A stretch of 6,306 nucleotides of DNA from an uncultured Phycisphaerae bacterium (GTDB lineage: Bacteria > Planctomycetota > Phycisphaerae > Sedimentisphaerales > Anaerohalosphaeraceae): NCBI GenBank assembly GCA_937995495.1, contig CALKKA010000078.1, forward strand, positions 1 to 6,306, written 5' to 3'. The translations under genes were made by a program, and so were the position numbers. Positions 1 through 5,842 of the stretch are shown piece after piece (position 1 is the stretch's first letter; each line of letters begins with the position of its first letter). The notes below the pieces were generated by a model that saw only the letters and a program-made list of their open reading frames with translations, ran no database searches and was not told the DNA's origin.

Positions 1-1027
1 TGAGCATCTGACCAATGTTATCCGTTCGAATGCGACGAATTTCAGCGAAAACAGAATGTCCAAGAAACCGCTTGAATTTTTCATCAAGTCCTCTTCGTGA
101 GCAACCCACCGCGTGGGTCACATCTGTCACTTGAATGAGACGCTTGTCATTTTGTTTAATGAACAGCATGGCATCAACAACGGTCTGATCGCTGATTGCA
201 GTCGTATCTGTTGATTGTCTACTGATCACTTCAAAGGGTTCAGCGATAATTGTCCTGACTTGGTTCTTTTTACCAGCCATCAGCTTATCCAGAATTGAAG
301 CAGCTTGAAAACCGGCCCCTTCAACATCCAGACGGATGCTGGACAAAGGGGGATTGGATAATTCACAGACTTGGGAATCATTGTCAACACCGAGAACGGC
401 AATTTCATAAGGAACTTTAAAGCCGGCTTCTTTACTAACCTCAATCAAATCACATCCCCGGTCATCATTGCAGCAAAGAATACCAATCGGTTTTGGGAGC
501 GACTTGAGCCATTTGTTCATCCGAGGATATTCTTTGTCCCAGTTTGAAGTCCTGATCGAACTGGAATTAAAGCAATGGAGTGAGTGTCCCTTTTCCTTCA
601 AAATACTTTCATAGGATTGTTCCCTTCCAATTGACCATGGCATGTCCTTGAAACCACAATAAGCAAAGTGTTTGAAACCACGGGTTGTAAAATGGTCCAA
701 AGCCAAATGTCCGATTTTGATATTGTCCGTTATAATTTCAATCAGATTTTCATTTGTATGGTCGATAAATGCACTGGCACTGATAATCGGCAAATTCAAA
801 TCCAACAATTGACCGAAAAATTCGAAATCCCGAGCAATGATCCCATCGGCCCCCCATTTCTTGATCCAGGAAACATCATTGCGCTTCTTGTTTCCGCTGT
901 AAAAAGGCGTGTCCCGGTAGAAGGTCCACGGCCCGTAAAGCCTGGAATAACGGGCGATGCCCCATGCCAGACCTCTTCCATATTGGCGTGAATCTTCTAA
1001 GAACAATACTACTTTAGGAACTTTCAT
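1..1027 (-). CDS. XylR-type transcriptional regulator (LacI-like sensor fused to AraC HTH), C-terminus cut by window edge
   Basis: Predicted cytoplasmic sugar-responsive transcription factor. Reading from the ATG at 1027 gives 342 codons with no stop before the window edge. Residues about 5-275 form a periplasmic-binding-protein/LacI-like sensor. The start, with SRQYGRGLAWGIARYSRLYGPW, is typical of XylR-type regulators, and VLGVDND (211-217) and PPLSSIRLD (226-234) are the LacI-family sensor hallmarks. After a short linker, residues about 283-342 are the beginning of an AraC-type domain: VTDVTHAVGCSRRGLDEKFK (300-319) is the first helix-turn-helix, followed by FLGHSVFAEIRRIR. XylR proteins are usually about 380-395 residues (family knowledge), so roughly 40-50 residues with the second helix-turn-helix lie outside the window. 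The start is supported by the match to the family N-terminus, not by a Shine-Dalgarno site, which is absent. Divergent placement suggests control of the neighbouring GH10 gene. The ligand is unknown; xylose is only the family prototype. Confidence 0.93.
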   Translation of the reverse strand, partial: MKVPKVVLFLEDSRQYGRGLAWGIARYSRLYGPWTFYRDTPFYSGNKKRNDVSWIKKWGADGIIARDFEFFGQLLDLNLPIISASAFIDHTNENLIEIITDNIKIGHLALDHFTTRGFKHFAYCGFKDMPWSIGREQSYESILKEKGHSLHCFNSSSIRTSNWDKEYPRMNKWLKSLPKPIGILCCNDDRGCDLIEVSKEAGFKVPYEIAVLGVDNDSQVCELSNPPLSSIRLDVEGAGFQAASILDKLMAGKKNQVRTIIAEPFEVISRQSTDTTAISDQTVVDAMLFIKQNDKRLIQVTDVTHAVGCSRRGLDEKFKRFLGHSVFAEIRRIRTDNIGQML

Positions 1028-1035
1028 GGTTTTCA

Positions 1036-1063
1036 AGAATATAAAAAATAAGTAGAATGTCAA
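1036..1063 (-). promoter_or_regulatory. Candidate promoter of the XylR-type regulator
   Basis: On the minus strand a perfect TTGACA (1063-1058) is followed after 16 bp by TATTCT (1041-1036); TATATT (1043-1038) is an alternative -10 box at 14-bp spacing. Either choice would start transcription only a few bases before the ATG at 1027. This fits the absence of a Shine-Dalgarno sequence and suggests a very short or absent leader. It is a prediction by eye only. Confidence 0.35.
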
Positions 1064-1071
1064 TTTAAAAT

Positions 1072-1083
1072 GCCATATATGGC
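1072..1083. promoter_or_regulatory. 12-bp perfect palindrome, candidate operator between divergent genes
   Basis: GCCATATATGGC is a perfect inverted repeat in the 160-bp intergenic region between the regulator and the GH10 gene. Its centre lies about 15 bp upstream of the regulator's candidate -35 box and about 50 bp upstream of the GH10 -10 box. Such a site suits an activator or autoregulator, and the adjacent XylR-type protein is the obvious candidate binder. This is inferred from symmetry and position. The rest of 1028-1187 is AT-rich and shows no ORF or RNA gene. Confidence 0.4.
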
Positions 1084-1128
1084 GGAATAAACATGAAAAA
1101 TGGTGTTCCTCAAACCCTCCTAACGGCA

Positions 1129-1134
1129 TATAAT
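1129..1134 (+). promoter_or_regulatory. Candidate -10 box (TATAAT) for the GH10 gene
   Basis: A perfect TATAAT lies 53 bp upstream of the GH10 start codon. No good -35 box is present at the expected distance (TTCCTC at 1106-1111), which is what an activator-dependent promoter would look like. The leader would be about 45 nt and contains the purine-rich GAAAGGGA (1174-1181) as ribosome binding site, 6 nt before the ATG. Confidence 0.4.
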
Positions 1135-1187
1135 CATTCAATAATCTATTCATTTGATACGATTAATGACATCGAAAGGGATCCGTC

Positions 1188-3086
1188 ATGTTTGGTGAAT
1201 GTTTAAATGGGAAGTGGCAGATTTTATTATGTTTAGTTTTGTTTTTTACGGGATGTATCAATCAGCAGAAATCTGAACTCGCAGCTCATGAGCATGCTGA
1301 TTCCTTAATTTCATCGAGCCAGTCACTCATCAAAGATGATATATTTGAAGTTTTTACCGTTTATAATGCAGGTGGGATAGAAAAAGCGGACTTGCAAATC
1401 ATTGATGTTCATCAATCAGATATTGACAGAGCTTTTCAGGTAAGGACGCCTCAAAAAACAGATCAGCCATGGAATTATTCTATTAATTTCTATAATTCCT
1501 TCCCTGTCAATAAGGGGGACGTCGTTTTTGCTTCATTTGTTGCCCGATCCTGCCCAAACACCTCGGTCGAATCAAAAGGTTCTGTAAAAGCCATCATGAT
1601 GGAACCGATGCCGTCGTATGCTCTTCTATCAAGCCTTGAATTAGAGACCGGGAAAGAATTTCGCCAGGGACGTATTGCATTTAAGGCGGACCATGATTAC
1701 CAGCCCGCTGAAATCCAACTGAGCATACAATTTGGATATGATCCGCAAACGATAGAAACGGCTAATATACGATTCGTCAATTGCGGCCCAAACACCACGA
1801 TAAGCGATCTGGCAATTTCCCACGATGCGGTTGTTCACAAGCGAGAAAAAAAGAAGGTAACCCAAACCTATGAAGGCAGAGATGAGGATGCTCCATGGCG
1901 AAAAGAGGCGTGGGAACGAATTGAAAAGATCCGCAAAGCAGATATCACCGTTATTGTTCGCGATAAGAGCGGAAAACCGATCAATGGTGCGAAAGTTCAT
2001 GTCGCTCAGCAAAAGCATAAGTTCTGGTTTGGAAATGAGAACAGGGCCCTGCTGCTTCTCGCAGACGAAGACTATGTGAAAGATCGTCAGGTTACAGAAC
2101 ACGACATCGAACAATATCGCCAGAAGTTCAAAGAGCTTTTTAATATCACGGCGTTTGGCAACGATCTTGTCTATAATTTCTGGTATGATTACGGCAAAGA
2201 AAAAGCCCCACGTGTTTATGAAGAATTTCTAAAACCCAATGATATTGCACTTCGAGGGATACCCCTCATCTGGGCAGGCAGACAGACATGGAAGAACCCC
2301 GAGGAATTATTTGAATTAAGTAAAGAAGATTTAAGAGCCCACCTGATAACCCATATGACAGACATGATGACAGCTTTCAAGGGTCAGGCGGTGATGTGGG
2401 ATGTTTTAAACGAGCCGATCTCAGAACCGGAATTTGTTGATGTATTGGGACGAGACGAGGCCGTTAATTGGTATAAACTGGCTAAGGAATTAGAGCCTGA
2501 AGCGAAACTTTACTGTAATGACTACAGCATTCTATTGGATAGAGGCAAACTCATAAAATTCATCGAACTGGTCAAATACCTTATTGATCACGGAGCTCCC
2601 ATTGACGGTGTCAGTCCGCAGAGCCATTTATGGGCCAGTCAACAGCTTCCCTCAATCGAGACCTTGAAAGAAAACTTTGACCTGCTGGCAGAATTAGGGC
2701 TTGAGATTTATCCGGATCAATTTGAAGTCATCGTTCCTGATGAGCAGCTTCATTCTGATTACACAAGAGATTTTTATCTCTTGTCATTTAGCCACCCCTC
2801 CGTTGTGGGTGTGACACACTGGGGTCTATGGGAAGGTGACATTTGGATGAAAGATGCAGCATGGTTCCGAAAGGACTGGTCTGAGAAAACCTTTGCAAAA
2901 GTATATAAGGATCTTGTCTTTAACAAGTGGTGGACCGATACCAGGGGAAATACCGATGACGGGGGGCGGTTCCAGATCCGTGGGTTTTTGGGAACCTATG
3001 AGCTTGTCATAACAGTAGGTGATCAAATCCGAAGCCAGCAATTTGACCTCAGCAGTGATGGCCAAACCCTTACTATTGATTTATAA
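1188..3086 (+). CDS. GH10-fold (endo-xylanase-like) lipoprotein with predicted nucleophile replaced by Gln
   Basis: A 632-residue secreted lipoprotein. Residues 1-23 are a lipoprotein signal peptide with lipobox FTGC (Cys23), so it should be anchored in a membrane facing the periplasm or cell surface. Residues about 50-215 look like a jelly-roll, CBM4/9-like carbohydrate-binding region (KGDVVFASFVAR, 109-120). Residues 252-281 (ITVIVRDKSGKPINGAKVHV onward) are the beta-rich lead-in seen in similar multidomain GH10 proteins. The GH10 barrel spans about 282-580, and 581-632 is a small carboxypeptidase-regulatory-like tail. Retained family residues are acid/base E409 in WDVLNEP (404-410), N444 (CNDYS), Q478 and H480 (PQSH), W362, W545 and W548. 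Altered positions are the nucleophile, aligned to Q511 (DQFEV), the ENxMKW motif, now GNDLVY (324-329), and the RGH histidine, now I358. The fold call is firm; xylanase activity is doubtful. A good Shine-Dalgarno (GAAAGGGA) and the signal peptide support the start. Confidence 0.88.
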   Translation: MFGECLNGKWQILLCLVLFFTGCINQQKSELAAHEHADSLISSSQSLIKDDIFEVFTVYNAGGIEKADLQIIDVHQSDIDRAFQVRTPQKTDQPWNYSINFYNSFPVNKGDVVFASFVARSCPNTSVESKGSVKAIMMEPMPSYALLSSLELETGKEFRQGRIAFKADHDYQPAEIQLSIQFGYDPQTIETANIRFVNCGPNTTISDLAISHDAVVHKREKKKVTQTYEGRDEDAPWRKEAWERIEKIRKADITVIVRDKSGKPINGAKVHVAQQKHKFWFGNENRALLLLADEDYVKDRQVTEHDIEQYRQKFKELFNITAFGNDLVYNFWYDYGKEKAPRVYEEFLKPNDIALRGIPLIWAGRQTWKNPEELFELSKEDLRAHLITHMTDMMTAFKGQAVMWDVLNEPISEPEFVDVLGRDEAVNWYKLAKELEPEAKLYCNDYSILLDRGKLIKFIELVKYLIDHGAPIDGVSPQSHLWASQQLPSIETLKENFDLLAELGLEIYPDQFEVIVPDEQLHSDYTRDFYLLSFSHPSVVGVTHWGLWEGDIWMKDAAWFRKDWSEKTFAKVYKDLVFNKWWTDTRGNTDDGGRFQIRGFLGTYELVITVGDQIRSQQFDLSSDGQTLTIDL

Positions 3087-3101
3087 GCGTTTCAATTATG
3101 A

Positions 3102-4535
3102 TCAACGGTTTTTTCTGGCTTCGATCAGCTGAGCCTGAATCTCGTCCATTTTTTTATGGCTCAGCGAATATCGGCTTGTCAGATAAATTGCTACGATTAA
3201 GAATATTACCGGGATCAGTGCGAAACATAAACGCAGCTTCAAGATGGTTTGAGGCAATTGGATGGATTCTTCCGCATTAAATGCGGACCAGCTTACTATA
3301 AACGCCGCGGCTGTTGGTGTCAGTGAATAGGCCAGTTTCATAAACCAACCGAACATTGCGGTATACATTGCTTCCCGCCTCAAACCCGTTTCTAACTCAT
3401 CGACGTCACAGACGTCTGCTATCATAACAGCCGTCAACTGCCATAAACACGCCATCCCGGGTGCCGCGATGGCGGCGTGAACGACTTGTAAATACGGATA
3501 TTTTGGATTGAATACAAACCAGCTTAACAGCGCCCCTGTCATTGTCAGCAGCAGGCCGAGCATCAGGACAATCTTCTTTTCCCAGCGTGAAGCAAGCATG
3601 CCAATAAGAGGAACAGCGGCTAAAGAAACCGCTGAATAGGTTGTGGAATACCACCCCATGATTGTTGAGGTCAGATTCTTATCACCATCGGTTATGAAGG
3701 CCAGATTAATATAGAAACCTAATGGCTGAACTATATATGTCCCGATAACCGCTGAAACAGTAAGCAAACAGACAAAGAGAAAATATTTATTTTTGACGGT
3801 ATATCTCATGGCTGTAAAAATCGGGATCTTTTCTTTGTTGGATTCGGCGAATCGTTCCTTGCAGAACAGAACGGGGAGAATAGCAAATGATATAAATATT
3901 ATAGAGACCAGTACAGCAACGGTTCTTACGCCTATTACTTCTGCGTTTATACCTTCGGGTGCATTCTTCCCAAAAAATAAACATAACTTATAAAGCCATG
4001 GAAGGAAGAGCAGACCACCTGCGCCCATGAAGGCCGTCTTGTAGGTCATGAGTTTGACACGTTCTTTGTAGTCGCTGGTAAGTTCTGCACCCAATGCATG
4101 ATATGGGATTCCGAAAACCGTATATGCTGTAAAATACAAAAGAGAAAACACAAGGAAATAGACGAACATCATCGTCCTGCTTGTGCCCAGCGGCGGCCAC
4201 CACATCATTACACAGAAAACGCCCGAAAAGATAATGCCGCTTAGAATAAATGGTTTTCGACGTCCGTAGCGACTGTGGTAGTTATCCGAGAAGTTAGCAA
4301 CAATTGGATCGCTAAAGGCATCCCAGATTCGCGGTATCGTAATAGCAAGGCTGACCAACATAATATTTACGCCAAGCCCAACGTTATAGATCTGCAAAGC
4401 AAGTGCTATTATTATATTGCCCAGCAAAACTTCTGAAACGGCTCCGCAAGAATAGGATATCTTGGTGAAGAAAGGCAGTTTGACAGAACTATCAACTGCA
4501 ACAGCTTCGGGGGTTCCACTTGGGCTCTCAGTCAT
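3102..4535 (-). CDS. GPH-family (MelB/YicJ-like) sugar:cation symporter, complete
   Basis: An inner-membrane major-facilitator transporter of 477 residues, the normal size for the glycoside-pentoside-hexuronide:cation symporter family, with about 12 hydrophobic segments. Family signatures are visible in order: DAFSDPIVANFSDN followed by SRYGRRKPFI (72-97) in the TM2 and TM2-3 loop region, with the paired acidic residues linked to cation coupling in MelB relatives; VFGIPYHALGAELTSDYKER (140-159); and DVCDVDELETGLRREAMYTA (374-393), the characteristic loop before TM11. The C-terminus (455-477) is a charged cytoplasmic tail. It starts 21 bp after the stop of the URO-D-like gene on the same strand, so the two are probably co-transcribed. 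The upstream Shine-Dalgarno is weak (GAAAG, 8-9 nt before the ATG), consistent with reliance on the leading gene. Its stop converges on the GH10 stop with 15 bp between. The substrate cannot be read from sequence; an oligosaccharide or pentoside is inferred from context. Confidence 0.92.
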   Translation of the reverse strand: MTESPSGTPEAVAVDSSVKLPFFTKISYSCGAVSEVLLGNIIIALALQIYNVGLGVNIMLVSLAITIPRIWDAFSDPIVANFSDNYHSRYGRRKPFILSGIIFSGVFCVMMWWPPLGTSRTMMFVYFLVFSLLYFTAYTVFGIPYHALGAELTSDYKERVKLMTYKTAFMGAGGLLFLPWLYKLCLFFGKNAPEGINAEVIGVRTVAVLVSIIFISFAILPVLFCKERFAESNKEKIPIFTAMRYTVKNKYFLFVCLLTVSAVIGTYIVQPLGFYINLAFITDGDKNLTSTIMGWYSTTYSAVSLAAVPLIGMLASRWEKKIVLMLGLLLTMTGALLSWFVFNPKYPYLQVVHAAIAAPGMACLWQLTAVMIADVCDVDELETGLRREAMYTAMFGWFMKLAYSLTPTAAAFIVSWSAFNAEESIQLPQTILKLRLCFALIPVIFLIVAIYLTSRYSLSHKKMDEIQAQLIEARKNR

Positions 4536-4556
4536 TTAATAACTTTCAAATAGTCT

Positions 4557-5642
4557 TTATTCGTACAGTTTATTTACAAGCTCACCTGCAGCTCTTTCAT
4601 CCATCCCATTATGAACGATATGAAAGACAAACCCTTTCCCCCCAAGTTGATCTTTAATCTTGAGTGCGCCTTCAGGAGTTGCGTAAATCTGTGAGAGCTT
4701 TCCGGCGTCTATGATTTTCTTCAGAACATCCATATAATCCTCGATTCTACCGCCACCTTCGCCGGGCATCCACTGGACACCATGTAGATTTTTCATCTTT
4801 AAGAGCATCTCCAGATGGGGCAGTTGACCTTTCCCATCCAGATGATAGAAGCTGTGATCCAGGTGATCGCAGCATTTTTCCAGATCAGGAAGAACAAATC
4901 GTTCGAACATGTCCGGGCTGATCATATAACTGAAGTCACTCTGGAGAATATACATTTTGCCGGGTGACCACAAGGGGGCCCATGGAGAGGTCCCTTTTTG
5001 AACTGGCAATATTTTTGAAGAAAACTTCTCAAAAAACCCGGTCCATAGGGCCGTCAGTTTTTTCAGATATTCACTGATTCTGTCTGGGCAATCATAAAGA
5101 TCCATCAGCAGCATTTCGGTTGTTCTAAACGAAGAAAGAATGTCAAGATTTTCTCCGATGTCTGAAAGACTGACGGTGATCTGATCCTGCCATTTATCCA
5201 GGGCACAATCGGTCAGGTCCATAATCCGTTGATACCATGGATTTGACGAATCAAATTTCGGATCGAAACCCGCAAAGTCAAAACCCTCAGGAGGCTCAAA
5301 CCATATCGTATCCGGCCGAATATTGATGTTCGCACCTAAAAAAGCGGCAATGATCCCCGGCCCGAAATTCATGAACCACTTTGGCCAACTGTCTCCATAG
5401 TAAGTGAACGATTCAATCTGTGCCTGAAAAAAATCAATGACATTTTCCGGTGGTTCGTCCAGGGAAAACTGGGCCGGGCACCCCACACCGGGATATTTTT
5501 TTGTAAGTTCTGTATAATTTTCATTCGGATGAAAGGTTTCCAAAATCACCATTGGCCTGTTCAATTTGTGGTACCAGAAGTCACACCAGTTCTGCCGGTG
5601 CGACTGCCACCTCTCATTATCATACTGTGTCCTAATTGCCAT
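4557..5642 (-). CDS. URO-D superfamily-like protein (uroporphyrinogen decarboxylase/cobalamin methyltransferase-like fold), function unknown
   Basis: A 361-residue soluble protein with no signal peptide or membrane segment, presumably cytoplasmic. The C-terminal half resembles the URO-D/MtaA superfamily: SDIGENLDILSSFRTTEMLL (160-179), SDFSYMISPDMFERFVLPDL (235-254) and FYHLDGKGQLPHLEMLLKMK (265-284), followed by LHGVQWMPGEG (286-296). Positions 267-270 are HLDG, where the methyltransferase branch has a zinc-binding His-x-Cys, so Asp269 replaces the Cys. True HemE identity is unlikely because the usual N-terminal RQAGR-type substrate motif is not seen and the gene sits in a sugar locus. Similar proteins are often noted beside glycoside-degradation genes in PVC bacteria (recollection, not checked). 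It is the first gene of a two-gene unit with the GPH symporter. The start at 5642 has AAGGG about 10 nt upstream. A role on the imported sugar is inference only. Confidence 0.75.
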   Translation of the reverse strand: MAIRTQYDNERWQSHRQNWCDFWYHKLNRPMVILETFHPNENYTELTKKYPGVGCPAQFSLDEPPENVIDFFQAQIESFTYYGDSWPKWFMNFGPGIIAAFLGANINIRPDTIWFEPPEGFDFAGFDPKFDSSNPWYQRIMDLTDCALDKWQDQITVSLSDIGENLDILSSFRTTEMLLMDLYDCPDRISEYLKKLTALWTGFFEKFSSKILPVQKGTSPWAPLWSPGKMYILQSDFSYMISPDMFERFVLPDLEKCCDHLDHSFYHLDGKGQLPHLEMLLKMKNLHGVQWMPGEGGGRIEDYMDVLKKIIDAGKLSQIYATPEGALKIKDQLGGKGFVFHIVHNGMDERAAGELVNKLYE

Positions 5643-5784
5643 GGACGGGATACCCTTAACTCATATTAAGATGATATTTGAATCTGTTAAAGCGTATCTT
5701 AGCACATTCTGAGTGTTTTGAAAACGCCATAAAGCCCTTGATTTCCGCCAGAAGTGGCAAGGTATTGCACTCTTTTTTCTCTTA

Positions 5785-5812
5785 TTGATTAATTGCCAAT
5801 TATGTTTATTAT
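5785..5812 (+). promoter_or_regulatory. Candidate sigma70-type promoter for the second GPH symporter
   Basis: TTGATT (5785-5790) and TATTAT (5807-5812) are separated by 16 bp, with the predicted start of transcription about 25 bp before the start codon at 5843. The boxes resemble the consensus and are placed correctly, but the region is AT-rich, so chance matches are easy. Confidence 0.4.
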
Positions 5813-5832
5813 GACGGTCTATACGAAGTGTC

Positions 5833-5836
5833 GGAG
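5833..5836 (+). promoter_or_regulatory. Shine-Dalgarno GGAG deciding the start of the second symporter
   Basis: Two in-frame ATG codons lie at 5837 and 5843. GGAG abuts the first, leaving no spacer, and is 6 nt before the second, which is the usual distance. The start at 5843 is therefore preferred. Confidence 0.6.
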
Positions 5837-5842
5837 ATGGAT

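Larger units (their letters stand above)
5643..5842. promoter_or_regulatory. Divergent intergenic region between URO-D-like gene and second symporter
   Basis: These 200 bp must hold promoters for both the minus-strand URO-D/GPH unit and the plus-strand symporter. For the minus strand, two weak sigma70-like pairs are possible: TTTCAA with TAAGAT at 16-bp spacing, or TTTAAC with TAATAT at 17-bp spacing; neither is decisive. A CGCCATA at 5725-5731 matches one half of the 12-bp palindrome in the regulator-GH10 gap, which could be a shared half-site or chance. No RNA gene or intrinsic terminator is evident. Confidence 0.55.

Noticed and set aside
668..991. A 107-codon plus-strand ORF and a 61-codon minus-strand ORF (796-981) at the regulator locus
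   Set aside because: Both lie inside the well-supported XylR-type regulator in other frames and their translations resemble no protein; they are shadows.
1641..2114. A 157-codon minus-strand ORF within the GH10 gene
   Set aside because: It is antisense to recognisable GH10 domain sequence and matches no family; the open frame is a by-product of the coding strand.
3088..3114. Possible terminator with a T-run after the GH10 stop
   Set aside because: Only a 4-bp stem (CGTT/AACG) precedes the T-run, too weak for an intrinsic terminator.
3128..3165. 8-bp inverted repeat (GCTGAGCC/GGCTCAGC) with a 22-nt T-rich loop near the symporter stop, considered as a terminator
   Set aside because: It lies within the symporter coding sequence, the T-tract is in the loop instead of after the stem, and the loop is long; it is probably chance.
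3402..3416. Repeated GACGTC motifs
   Set aside because: They encode the conserved DVCDVDE segment of the GPH symporter, so the repetition is explained by the protein sequence.
4557..5642. Annotation as HemE (haem biosynthesis uroporphyrinogen decarboxylase)
   Set aside because: Resemblance is limited to general superfamily features, typical HemE N-terminal substrate motifs are not seen, and the neighbours are sugar genes.
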